Source: RYN-433 sp036558265 (GTDB lineage Bacteria > Planctomycetota > Phycisphaerae > Tepidisphaerales > Tepidisphaeraceae). From it: a stretch of 32,693 bases of DNA. The position numbers and the translations under genes were made by a program. This document shows, one piece after another, positions 7,813 to 15,222 of this stretch; positions within the stretch are counted from its first letter, which is position 1, and the number at the start of each line of letters is the position of its first letter. The stretch covers positions 1-32,693 of the forward strand of contig DATBFY010000662.1 of NCBI GenBank assembly GCA_036558265.1. Reading direction: 5' to 3'. A model generated the notes under the pieces. It saw only the letters and a program-made list of their open reading frames with translations, was not told where the DNA came from and did not search any database.

Positions 7813-8382
7813 ATGGCCAAGGACGTCATCCCCGAGATCGCCAACCGTTACCAGTTGCCCGTGCCGCTGGTCCGCAGCCTCTACCGGCAGCTCGCCGACA
7901 GCGGCTGCCGGATGGTGCAGTTCGACTCGCCGGAGCTGGGCGGCCCGGGGCAGTGGATGCCCGGCATGGTGATGGTCAGCCGCTGGAACGATCACCAGCT
8001 CAAGGCGCGGGTGGACGGCCTGTGCTCGGAGCTGACGGCGATCATCTGCGGATCGGACACGGCGTCGCCGGCCGCATTCCGCCGGCCACCCGGCACGCCG
8101 CCCGCCGCCGCCCATGTGGACCTGCCCGCCGGTGAAAGCTGGTGGCCCGCGCCGTTCGGCCAGCCCGCGGCGTCGGGCGAGCAGAACGGTGTACGCTACG
8201 CCTACTTCCCGAACCAGAACCGACTGCTCGTCCAGCAGGGCGCGCGCATCGACGCGTTCGACACCGCCGACGTCCAACTTTCGGGCGTCTCCCAGCAGCA
8301 GGGGCACACGCGCTCACTCTTGTTCCAGAGCGACCACGGCCCCGTCGCCCTCGAACAACTCAAGTGCGTGCCCCTCGCCTGA
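7813..8382 (+). CDS. SHOCT-associated-type hypothetical protein, no SHOCT tail
   Basis: Protein of 189 aa without signal peptide or membrane helix. The start is firmly set by AAGGAG seven bases before ATG; the frame stays open upstream to 7639 but lacks support. The pattern, from memory, resembles bacterial proteins often annotated as SHOCT domain-containing: an N-terminal helical part (MVQFDSPELGGPGQWMPGMV and LKARVDGLCSEL), a low-complexity middle (residues about 82-105), then a beta-rich part with SWWPAPFGQPAASGEQNG, RYAYFPNQNRLLV and SGVSQQQG. The C-terminal short helical SHOCT domain seen in those relatives is absent here: the protein ends at LEQLKCVPLA. Role unknown. It is followed by the secreted protein gene at 8454 on the same strand. 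The family match is a recollection, not a computed hit. Confidence 0.7.
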   Translation: MAKDVIPEIANRYQLPVPLVRSLYRQLADSGCRMVQFDSPELGGPGQWMPGMVMVSRWNDHQLKARVDGLCSELTAIICGSDTASPAAFRRPPGTPPAAAHVDLPAGESWWPAPFGQPAASGEQNGVRYAYFPNQNRLLVQQGARIDAFDTADVQLSGVSQQQGHTRSLLFQSDHGPVALEQLKCVPLA

Positions 8383-8387
8383 CGTGG

Positions 8388-8406
8388 CATGGGCGGCCCG
8401 CCCATG
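8388..8406. repeat. Perfect 9+1+9 palindrome after the stop at 8382
   Basis: CATGGGCGG-C-CCGCCCATG is a perfect palindrome with a one-base centre. It starts five bases after the stop codon and resembles the larger element at 9474-9532 in design (alternating GGGCG and CGCCC). Probably a member of a dispersed intergenic repeat family. Confidence 0.55.
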
Positions 8407-8453
8407 ATGCCGCGCCGGCGGCCGGCGAGGGTACAACGGGCAGGAGAACCCAG

Positions 8454-9470
8454 ATGAAACTGTTTACCTGTCTGGTGGCAATCCTCTCGTCCCTCCCTGT
8501 CCTCGCCCAACTCCGCGTCGAAGAGACGAACGATCGGATCTCGATCTCCACCTCCGCCCTCGACGCCGCCGTCAACAAGAAAGGCTACGTCACCGGCATC
8601 GCCGCCGGATCGCTGCTCGACCGGCAATCCGGCTTTCGCGATGCCGGCTTTGGCCTGGACATCGTGGACTGGATCATGGAAGGCGGCAGCGACAAGGCCT
8701 ACCGCGATCAGCTCCCCAGGGAGATGGTCTATCAGTTCGACAACGCGTATCACGGCAAGACTCCCAAGCGATCCATCGAGGGCCCGCAGATCTGCACGCA
8801 GGCGAAGGAACTTTCGCCCCGCGCGATCAAGGGCAAGGATTTCATCGCGATCCACACCGCGTGGAACTACCGCACGGCAGCCCCGGGCTACAAGACCGGC
8901 TCGACCTGGGAGCAGACGATCGTCTTCCCCGAGGGCAAACGGTACTTCGTCTCGAGCGACAAGGTCACCAGCGTCAACGACCTGAACGCCCCCTTCCTCC
9001 GCCTGGACATGCCCGGGCATATCAAGCACAAGGGCGGCGACACGTTCAGCGAAGTCTACCTGAGCTACCTGGGCAAAGAGCCGATCCCGGCGAATCAGTT
9101 CGATCAGAACTTCGCCCCGGACGAGAAGCTCAATTACCGCCGCGATCGGAACGAAATCCCCAAGCGGTTCATCCGCGCCTATCACCTGCGCGACCCGAAG
9201 ACCGGCAAGGCCGGCCCGTGGCTCGCGGGCATGACGCTGCGGCCCGAGGTGGTGACCGAGGCCTGGTGCCACCAGCGCGACTACGTCTGCTTCATCGAAG
9301 AATTCGGCCCCCCGCCGGGGCACGAGCGGGTCAAGCCGGGCGAGTCGTTCGCGGCCGCGTTCGTCGTCGGTTATTTCGATTCCATCGAAGACATGGAAAA
9401 GACATACGACCAGTACGCCGGTGCGACCACTCTGGAGGCATCCGAAGCGGGTTGGAGGCTTGCAGAATGA
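8454..9470 (+). CDS. Secreted protein, possible mutarotase-like beta-sandwich
   Basis: Protein of 338 aa with a short Sec signal, MKLFTCLVAILSSLPVLAQ. The start is supported by AGGAG at 8442-8446. No catalytic motif that I can name is present. The beta-rich body has many aromatic residues (EMVYQFDNAYH, IHTAWNYRT, EAWCHQRDYVCFIEEFG) and ends with a PGESFAAAFVVGYFDS stretch followed by a helical tail. The general look is that of the galactose mutarotase-like beta-sandwich found in secreted carbohydrate-active proteins, which would fit the planctomycete sugar-degrading lifestyle, but this is inference from composition and not from a recognised domain. Two cysteines, in WCHQ and DYVC, could pair. 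The gene ends within a few bases of a long inverted repeat and faces a convergent lipoprotein gene. Confidence 0.7.
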   Translation: MKLFTCLVAILSSLPVLAQLRVEETNDRISISTSALDAAVNKKGYVTGIAAGSLLDRQSGFRDAGFGLDIVDWIMEGGSDKAYRDQLPREMVYQFDNAYHGKTPKRSIEGPQICTQAKELSPRAIKGKDFIAIHTAWNYRTAAPGYKTGSTWEQTIVFPEGKRYFVSSDKVTSVNDLNAPFLRLDMPGHIKHKGGDTFSEVYLSYLGKEPIPANQFDQNFAPDEKLNYRRDRNEIPKRFIRAYHLRDPKTGKAGPWLAGMTLRPEVVTEAWCHQRDYVCFIEEFGPPPGHERVKPGESFAAAFVVGYFDSIEDMEKTYDQYAGATTLEASEAGWRLAE

Positions 9471-9473
9471 CCC

Positions 9474-9532
9474 GTAGCACGGGCGCCCCGCCCGTGATTC
9501 AAGAAAATACACGGGCGAGGCGCCCGTGCTAC
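9474..9532. repeat. 23-bp inverted repeat between convergent genes
   Basis: The arms 9474-9496 (GTAGCACGGGCGCC followed by CCGCCCGTG) and 9510-9532 pair over 23 bases with one mismatch (C opposite A), around a 13-base A-rich loop. It fills the gap between the convergent genes ending at 9470 and 9537 and could stop transcription from both sides. The sequence type is, from my knowledge, a frequent dispersed intergenic repeat in planctomycete genomes. Its arms also carry internal symmetry (CACGGGCG / CGCCCGTG), so each arm can fold by itself. Confidence 0.75.
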
Positions 9533-9536
9533 GAGA

Positions 9537-9980
9537 CTATTTGCTCACCGGCCGGGTGAGGTGGAAGTCGCCGCGGTCGTCCTCGGATTGGTACGTGGCG
9601 TCGAAGTTCGTCGGCGTGAGCGTCACGTCGTACTTGTACATCCCGCCCTTGAGAGCCCCCAGGTCCGACTCGCCGGCGGCCTTGATCGGGGAGGTGGAGG
9701 TGACGCGCAGCAGCGTATCCTCGTCCGCCTGAAAGATGCCCCAGTAGGTCGCGCGGAACCGCGCGGTATAGGTGTTGGGGCTGGTCCTGGTCAAGAGGGC
9801 CCGGAGTTCTCCACCGCCATGGCCGGCGTTGCTCTGCCAGCGGCCCAGCCACGGCCCCTCGACGCTGTCGGGCGCCACACCGCCGGTGACGGCGCTCTTG
9901 TACTCGCTGTTGAAGCTCGAACAACCCGCCAGGCCGACCAGCAACAAGCCCGCCGCCACAATCCGAGAGCAAGGGTTCAT
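9537..9980 (-). CDS. Putative lipoprotein
   Basis: Protein of 147 aa. The N-terminus MNPCSRIVAAGLLLVGLAGC carries a lipobox (LAGC, Cys20), so the mature protein is probably lipidated and anchored in a membrane. The remainder is a small beta-rich domain: GPWLGRWQSNAGHGGGELRALL, NTYTARFRATYWGIF, YKYDVTLTP, DRGDFHLTRP. This pattern of short strands resembles small lipocalin- or META-like barrels that planctomycetes encode, but I cannot name the family. The frame continues upstream to 10073, but the ATG at 9980 places the lipobox correctly; its ribosome-binding site is weak. It is divergent from the coiled-coil gene at 10146 and convergent with the secreted-protein gene. Confidence 0.75.
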   Translation of the reverse strand: MNPCSRIVAAGLLLVGLAGCSSFNSEYKSAVTGGVAPDSVEGPWLGRWQSNAGHGGGELRALLTRTSPNTYTARFRATYWGIFQADEDTLLRVTSTSPIKAAGESDLGALKGGMYKYDVTLTPTNFDATYQSEDDRGDFHLTRPVSK

Positions 9981-10073
9981 GGCCGGGATGGTACGCGCCG
10001 CCCGCCCATCGCACAAAGACCGGATATTCCATTTAAGCCCCCCTGCCGGCCGTCCGAAGACAAGATTAAGCAT

Positions 10074-10093
10074 GCGGGAATCGAGGTTCCCGC
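10074..10093. repeat. Small inverted repeat in a divergent promoter region
   Basis: GCGGGAA (10074-10080) and TTCCCGC (10087-10093) are perfect arms around a six-base spacer. The element lies between the divergent starts at 9980 and 10146 and could be an operator or a 5'-UTR hairpin. No other evidence. Confidence 0.3.
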
Positions 10094-10145
10094 GAGTTAA
10101 ACGAACCCGACGTAATCAAGACCCCATAACCCGGAGGTGCCGCAC

Positions 10146-10457
10146 ATGTCATCCTTCAATGCACAGACGCTGACCCACGCCCGCGAGGCCCTCGCCGCCG
10201 CCGACCAGGATCGCCAGAACCTGGCCGCCCAGGTGCGCGAGCAGACGACCAAGATCATGGAGCTGGGCCTGGAGATCAAGCGCCAGATGGACCTGGTGAC
10301 GTTCAACGAGCAGTTGCTGGCCGACGCCCGCCGGGAGATCGAGGCGCTGCGTGCGCAGTTGCCCGACGTGGAGACGATCGAGGCGTTCGCGGAGCTCAAC
10401 CGCTACCTGGTCGCGCCCGAAGCCCAGCGGAACGAGTCGCTGCGGATCGCCGCCTAG
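10146..10457 (+). CDS. Small coiled-coil hypothetical protein
   Basis: Protein of 103 aa. GGAGG at 10133-10137 lies eight bases before the ATG at 10146, which is therefore preferred to the GTG at 10137. Residues about 8-78 form one long charged amphipathic helix (HAREALAAADQDRQNLAAQV, QMDLVTFNEQLLADARREIE), most likely a coiled coil, followed by a short tail. There is no signal or membrane segment. It is a single gene with a strong intrinsic terminator 100 bases downstream, so it appears to be expressed as its own transcript. Function unknown; a scaffold or regulatory adaptor is possible. It resembles the 121-aa protein at 3275 in style but not in detectable sequence. Confidence 0.75.
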   Translation: MSSFNAQTLTHAREALAAADQDRQNLAAQVREQTTKIMELGLEIKRQMDLVTFNEQLLADARREIEALRAQLPDVETIEAFAELNRYLVAPEAQRNESLRIAA

Positions 10458-10557
10458 CCATTTTGCCCGCCTGATTGATCGATCGCGGTCGGATTGCGAG
10501 TGAGAGAATGCGTTTGGCGCGCGGCCGGAGGGCGCGCGCAAAACGCGAGACGGGCGA

Positions 10558-10595
10558 CCGCCCGGCGTGCGCAAGCGCGCCGGGCGGTTGTGTTT
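10558..10595 (+). terminator. Intrinsic terminator after the coiled-coil gene
   Basis: CCGCCCGGCG (10558-10567) and CGCCGGGCGG (10578-10587) form a perfect 10-bp stem that can extend by three pairs into the loop, followed at once by TTGTGTTT. It terminates the plus-strand gene ending at 10457. Confidence 0.75.
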
Positions 10596-10626
10596 CGGCG
10601 CCGAGAATCGCGGAATGTCAAAGGGC

Positions 10627-10643
10627 GTTCCGCACCGCGGAAC
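10627..10643 (-). terminator. Hairpin after the hydrolase gene
   Basis: On the minus strand, one base after the TAA stop, GTTCCGC-GGT-GCGGAAC forms a 7-bp stem, followed by GCCCTTTG. The stem sequence is identical to that of the terminator after DUF1501 at 338-354, although the T run is shorter here. Confidence 0.55.
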
Positions 10644-10644
10644 C

Positions 10645-12852
10645 TTACCGCCGCGGCACTTCCTCGTAATCCAGGCCGCCGGTGCGGGTCACCCAATCGA
10701 CCATCCGGCCCTTGCCGTCGCGCACGCCGCGGCTGGGCAGGGGCATTTCCTTGCCCTGCGGCTGGCGGTAGAGCGCGGTCTCGCCGACGCGGCAGAGGCT
10801 GACGAAGCTCATCACCCCGCCGTACTTGAGCGCGCCGGGAAGGAAGTTCTCGTCGCCGGCGTCTTTGACCTGATCAAAGTCGAAGCCGTTCAGGTCGATG
10901 GCCGAGCGCAGGATCGCCTCGCCCGCCAGGCCCTTGGCTAAGAGCGCCCACAGCCCGGCCCCTTCGAGCGCGACCTGGTGGACGAACTTGCTCTGGCGGC
11001 TCTTGGCAAATGCGACCAGCGTCAGCACGTCGTGCACGCGCTCGGCGAGGATCGTGCGGTTGTAGGCGAACGTGTAGCCGGGGAATTCCTTGTTCACCGG
11101 ACGCGTGCCCTCCTTGCCGTGGCCCTGCGGGACGTATTCGCCGGTCAGGAAGACATCGCCGCAGAGCACCGCGAACTTGCCGTCGAGGATCCGCTGAACC
11201 GGCGCGAGCGGCTTGCCGTTCTCGTCAACCAGGGTGAGCTTGCCGGCCGGGTGTTCCCAGATCACCGTCTCGCCGTTCCAGTTGTTGGGAACCAGGAACG
11301 CGTAGGGCATGGCGGTGTGGACGGCGAAGATGTCGTCGGGCGTGACGTTGGCGGGCGGATTGCCCGTGGACTTGTCGCCGGGCTTGCGGATCGTCTTGAG
11401 CGGGCTTTCGTTCTCGCGGGTCAGGAGGCCCGTCTCGATCGTGTAGCCGTTGGCCTGGGTCTGCTTTTTGCTCCCCTCGATGACCTGGGCGGTGGCGGGC
11501 CACTTGTCGTCGATCATGACGCGCAGCGCCGTGGTCAGGATGCGGCGGTACTCCTGCGGGTCGGATGCGATCAGGTGATCGAGTTGCTTCTCCGAGCGGT
11601 CGTGCATCGTCTTCCGCAGCGTTTCGGCATCGGCGGCATCCGCGGGCAGCGGGTGCTGGGCATCCCACACCGACAGCTCCTTGGGCGGCACGGGCTGGAA
11701 GGGTTTCTCGACGACCGGGTCGGGCTGGCCGAGCTTCAAGTATTTGTTGAGCCAGTTGTACATCAGCTCGCGGCTGACCTGGTTGTAGTTGTGCGGAAAG
11801 GATCGGTGCCAGGCGGCGACGTCGTCGGCCGCGCCGTACAAGCCATAGATCTTCTTCAGCTCGGGCTGACCCTGGGTCTCGATGTCGGCGGTCCAATCAT
11901 TGGCACTGGTCATGCCCTGGGGCCGGGGGGCGACGCAACCGGCGAAGGCGATGTTGTTCAATCCGACGCGCAGCAACGACGCGTTCTCGCAGATGCACCC
12001 CCCCTGCATGTTCTGCGAGACCATGACGGCCGGGAACGCGACCGTCACGCGCGGGTCGATGGCCGAGAGGATCATCGTCTGCGTCCCGCCGCCCGATGCG
12101 CCGGTCACGGCAACGCGGGACGGGTCGGCGCCCGGCAGCGAGAGAATGAAATCCAGGCACCGGATGCTGTTCCAGGTCTGCAGGCCCATGAAGTTCTGCA
12201 GGTGCAGCTCGGCATCGACATCGGTGAAGCCCTTGCGGTGGTCGATCGGCTTACTGTCCGCGTAACCCACCATGTCGTAGTGGAAGACGATGCAGCCCAT
12301 GCGCGCCAGCATGGCGGAGCGGGCCTGGAGGGGGAATTTGGCGCCCTCGGGGGTCTTTTCGGCGCCGCTGGCGAGGTTGCGCTTCACTTCGGCGTCGTTG
12401 GCTTCGTAGAGGCGGCCGTTGGCCCAGTGCCCGTGAGGGCAGAGGACGACCGGGTACTTGCCGTCGGTCGGCACCTTCTTGGGGCGGTAGAGGTTGCCGG
12501 TGACATAATGACCGGGCATGGAGGCGAAGTAGACTTTTTCGATCGTGTAGTCGTCGCGGTCGATCTTCCCGTGGATGACGGGGTTGAGCGGGGTCTTCTC
12601 GGGCAGCGGGTACAGGCCTTGGGAAACCAGGATCTGCTCGCGGATCTCCTTCGCCCGCGCCTCCCACGCCGTCTTGTCGGCAAAGTCCGGGGCCCAGATC
12701 GTGGTCGTGTTGTAATCGCGCGGGGCGGCCAGGCGCGAATCGGGTGGCGGGGTCTTGCCGTCGGTGACGCGGAGCAGTTCCTCGCCTCGGACGGTCATGC
12801 CGAGGGACAAGCCAATGCCGACGCCCAACAACCAGAGTATGCAACGCTTCAT
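10645..12852 (-). CDS. Secreted alpha/beta hydrolase, acetyl xylan esterase-like, with degenerate second half
   Basis: Exported protein of 735 aa with a Sec signal at residues 1-23. Residues about 60-370 are an alpha/beta hydrolase core: CPHGHW (139-144) would supply the oxyanion hole, GASGG (251-255) holds the nucleophile Ser253, and His354 in FPHNYN is the probable catalytic His. This is the pattern of the acetyl xylan esterase/dienelactone hydrolase group, so an ester of a polysaccharide or similar compound is a reasonable substrate. Residues about 500-735 look like a second, incomplete hydrolase fold; at the expected nucleophile elbow it reads LEGAGLWA (629-636), with no Ser, so this half is probably non-catalytic. 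AAGGAG upstream fixes the start. The hairpin after the stop probably ends the transcript. Confidence 0.85.
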   Translation of the reverse strand: MKRCILWLLGVGIGLSLGMTVRGEELLRVTDGKTPPPDSRLAAPRDYNTTTIWAPDFADKTAWEARAKEIREQILVSQGLYPLPEKTPLNPVIHGKIDRDDYTIEKVYFASMPGHYVTGNLYRPKKVPTDGKYPVVLCPHGHWANGRLYEANDAEVKRNLASGAEKTPEGAKFPLQARSAMLARMGCIVFHYDMVGYADSKPIDHRKGFTDVDAELHLQNFMGLQTWNSIRCLDFILSLPGADPSRVAVTGASGGGTQTMILSAIDPRVTVAFPAVMVSQNMQGGCICENASLLRVGLNNIAFAGCVAPRPQGMTSANDWTADIETQGQPELKKIYGLYGAADDVAAWHRSFPHNYNQVSRELMYNWLNKYLKLGQPDPVVEKPFQPVPPKELSVWDAQHPLPADAADAETLRKTMHDRSEKQLDHLIASDPQEYRRILTTALRVMIDDKWPATAQVIEGSKKQTQANGYTIETGLLTRENESPLKTIRKPGDKSTGNPPANVTPDDIFAVHTAMPYAFLVPNNWNGETVIWEHPAGKLTLVDENGKPLAPVQRILDGKFAVLCGDVFLTGEYVPQGHGKEGTRPVNKEFPGYTFAYNRTILAERVHDVLTLVAFAKSRQSKFVHQVALEGAGLWALLAKGLAGEAILRSAIDLNGFDFDQVKDAGDENFLPGALKYGGVMSFVSLCRVGETALYRQPQGKEMPLPSRGVRDGKGRMVDWVTRTGGLDYEEVPRR

Positions 12853-13005
12853 GCCAGTCTCCTTCGCGCACGACGTCCGAGGCCGGTTCCCTTGTAGATG
12901 AGTACGCACGGATTTTACTGATCGGATGAGCAACACAAAAGGTGGCGGATGGCCTCGTTTTTGCGCCGGCGCGCGGCGGCGGCGGGGGTGATTGAATGTT
13001 TCGCG

Positions 13006-13809
13006 TCACCGCGCGCGGCGGGTCAGGCGCATGCGGTTGCGGTAGGACTGGCGGGGGTCGGATGCGGCGGCGGCGGTTCCCTGTGGGTCACGTGCCGCGG
13101 CAGCGGCGTCCTCAAGGGCCTGGGCCTCGAATTGCTCCTCCTCCAGGCCGGCCAGCATGCTCAAGAGGTCTTCGTACGCCTGGGCGAAGGCGGCGGCGTT
13201 GACCTCGTCCATCGGGTCGCTGCCGAACTCTTCGACGACTTCCAGCCGCCCGGCCAGCAGCGGGAGCTCGTCGATCGTGACGTGGCCCGGGTCGGCAAAG
13301 CCCTCGCGGTTGAGATCGACGATCAGGCCGCGACGGTCAGCGGCCTCGAGGGCGGGGTCGTTGATGGCCTCGACCCAGAGCTCCTCGGCGTCGGAGTCGA
13401 GGCCGACCAATGCCAGCGCCGCGCGGGCGACGTCCAGCGGCACGATCGGCTCGTCGTCGTCCTCGTCATCCCAGTCGTCATCCGGCGCGGCGCGGTTGGG
13501 CGTCATGCCGGCGTGGCGGGGATCGAAAGCCGAGCCGGCGCCGGCCGCCTTGGCGGCGGAAGTCGCACCACCGATCGTGTGGCTTCCCGGGGTGGAGCGG
13601 CGCGTGGTGAGCTTGTTGGCCAGCGCCGCGGGGGTGGGCGCCTGCCTGGGCGGGGTGCGCGTCCCAACACCGGCGGCGGCGGTCGGCGACGCCTTGGCCA
13701 GCGCCTGCGGGGCGTCCGACCGGGATGAGGTCTGGCGCCGCATGACCAGCACCCCGGTGGTAACGACGATCACCGCGAGCGACAACTCGATGGCGGTCCG
13801 GGTCTTCAT
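13006..13809 (-). CDS. Membrane-anchored acidic hypothetical protein
   Basis: Protein of 267 aa, not recognised. One N-terminal membrane helix (residues about 8-23, IELSLAVIVVTTGVLV) precedes a long Ala/Pro/Thr-rich, probably disordered segment (about 27-130). A strongly acidic run DDDWDDEDDDEPIVP follows, then a helical domain with many Glu and Leu residues (about 145-245) and a basic tail (RNRMRLTRRAR). The start at 13809 has AGGAG upstream and places the membrane helix at the N-terminus. It lies 72 bases downstream of the oxidoreductase gene on the same strand and 153 bases before the hydrolase gene; whether they share a transcript is unclear. Function unknown; the anchored helical domain suggests protein-protein contact. 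Confidence 0.7.
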   Translation of the reverse strand: MKTRTAIELSLAVIVVTTGVLVMRRQTSSRSDAPQALAKASPTAAAGVGTRTPPRQAPTPAALANKLTTRRSTPGSHTIGGATSAAKAAGAGSAFDPRHAGMTPNRAAPDDDWDDEDDDEPIVPLDVARAALALVGLDSDAEELWVEAINDPALEAADRRGLIVDLNREGFADPGHVTIDELPLLAGRLEVVEEFGSDPMDEVNAAAFAQAYEDLLSMLAGLEEEQFEAQALEDAAAAARDPQGTAAAASDPRQSYRNRMRLTRRAR

Positions 13810-13881
13810 CGGCGGTTGCTCCTGGTCCGGCGGCCCACGGACGAGCCGGCGATTATACCACGCGGGCCACCGCAAGGGGGG

Positions 13882-15117
13882 CTATTCGCGAGAAACGGCC
13901 GCGGCGCTGCCTGCGGCGGCCGCGGCGGTCCGTCGCGCCACGACCACATTGGGCTTCACGACGACCGAGACGGCCGGCGCTGCTCGATGGGTTGTGGCCG
14001 CCGCGACGTCGGCGACCTGCACAAGTTGCTGCGTTCGGGCGGACTGGTAGATGGCCAGGACGACCTCGACGGGCTTGCGGGCGGCGGGGCCGTCGAGGAG
14101 GGGTTGGCCGTCCTCGCGGATGGCGCGGATCAGGTCGAGGATCTGGGCGCGGTGCGCATCGCCCCAGCCCGCCTTCTTGTCGCCGAAGGCGGCGCGGCGG
14201 TGGGCCTCGTCCTTGACGCTGGCCGTCCCGCCCTGGGCGACGGAGATCGCGTCCCTGGCGGCGTCCTCGGCGGTGAAGGTCTGGCCGTTCTTGAGCACCA
14301 TCTGCTTGAGGCGATCGCCCTCGATGATGGCCGAGCCCTCGGTGCCGTAGATGTCGATGCGCGCCGGGTGGCCGGGGAAGGCGGCGGTCGCGGCGGTGAG
14401 CGTGCCGATCGCGCCGCAGTTGAACCGCAGCGCGGCGCAGGCGATGTCCTCGGTTTCGATCTGGTGGGCGGCGGTCGCGGTGTGGCCGAAGACCGACTCG
14501 ACCCCGCCCACCAGCCACTGGAGCACGTCCACGGTGTGGACGCCCTGGTTCATGAGCGAGCCCCCGCCGTCGAGCGCCCAGGTGCCGCGCCAATTGGCGA
14601 CGTCGTAGTAGTCCTGCTTCCGCCACCACTTGACCTCGGCGGTGGCGCAGATGATGCGGCCGAGTTTGCCGGAGTCGATCGCCTCCTTCACCAGGCGGGT
14701 GGCGGGGTCGAAACGGTGCTGGCTGATGATCGTGAGCTTGCGTCCGGTCTCGCGCTGTGCGGCGATCATGCGGTCGCAGGCGTCGAGGGTGACCTCCATG
14801 GGTTTTTCGACGACGACGTGCTTGCCGGCGCGCAGGGCGCGGATCGAGTGCTCGGCGTGGAGACCCGAAGGGGTTGCGAAGCAGACCACGTCGATGTCGG
14901 GGTCGGCGACCAGTTCTTGGTCGCTGGCGTAGACCTTGATGTCGCCGCCGACCTTGTCGGCCAGGGCCTGGGCGCGCTGGGGGATCAGGTCGGCGACGGC
15001 GACGAGTTGGGCGTCGTCAATACGCAGCAGCGCGCCGGCGTGGGTCGGACCGACACCGCCGCAGCCGACGATGCCGAAGCGGAGCTTGGGGGATTCACTG
15101 ATATCTGGGTTGTTCAT
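13882..15117 (-). CDS. Gfo/Idh/MocA family oxidoreductase
   Basis: NAD(P)-dependent oxidoreductase of 411 aa acting in the cytoplasm, as no signal is present. The Rossmann motif is GIVGCGGVG (residues 15-23). The family Glu-Lys-Pro motif is at 104-106 (VVVEKPMEV) and the substrate-domain motif GGGSLMNQGVHTVDV at 184-198, with His194 a likely catalytic residue. Family members oxidise or reduce sugars, inositols and related compounds; the exact substrate cannot be read from sequence. The start at 15117 is chosen over 15171 because the Rossmann fold follows after a normal leader; the ribosome site is weak. An unusual C-terminal extension of about 45 residues, rich in Ala and Val (after RTQQLVQV), goes beyond the normal family end. 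Confidence 0.9.
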   Translation of the reverse strand: MNNPDISESPKLRFGIVGCGGVGPTHAGALLRIDDAQLVAVADLIPQRAQALADKVGGDIKVYASDQELVADPDIDVVCFATPSGLHAEHSIRALRAGKHVVVEKPMEVTLDACDRMIAAQRETGRKLTIISQHRFDPATRLVKEAIDSGKLGRIICATAEVKWWRKQDYYDVANWRGTWALDGGGSLMNQGVHTVDVLQWLVGGVESVFGHTATAAHQIETEDIACAALRFNCGAIGTLTAATAAFPGHPARIDIYGTEGSAIIEGDRLKQMVLKNGQTFTAEDAARDAISVAQGGTASVKDEAHRRAAFGDKKAGWGDAHRAQILDLIRAIREDGQPLLDGPAARKPVEVVLAIYQSARTQQLVQVADVAAATTHRAAPAVSVVVKPNVVVARRTAAAAAGSAAAVSRE

Positions 15118-15222
15118 TGCGTTAACGAGAATGCGGGATTTTGGAATATGTGCAAGGCCCGAGGAAGACACGCCGGCGTTACGGTCGATCTTCCGACAGC
15201 GCGACCGTGGTCGCCCGATTCA

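Noticed and set aside
10978..12897. 639-codon open frame on the plus strand
   Set aside because: Antisense to the hydrolase gene, which has signal peptide, ribosome site and catalytic motifs; the shadow is Val/Gly/Asp/Arg-rich without motifs.
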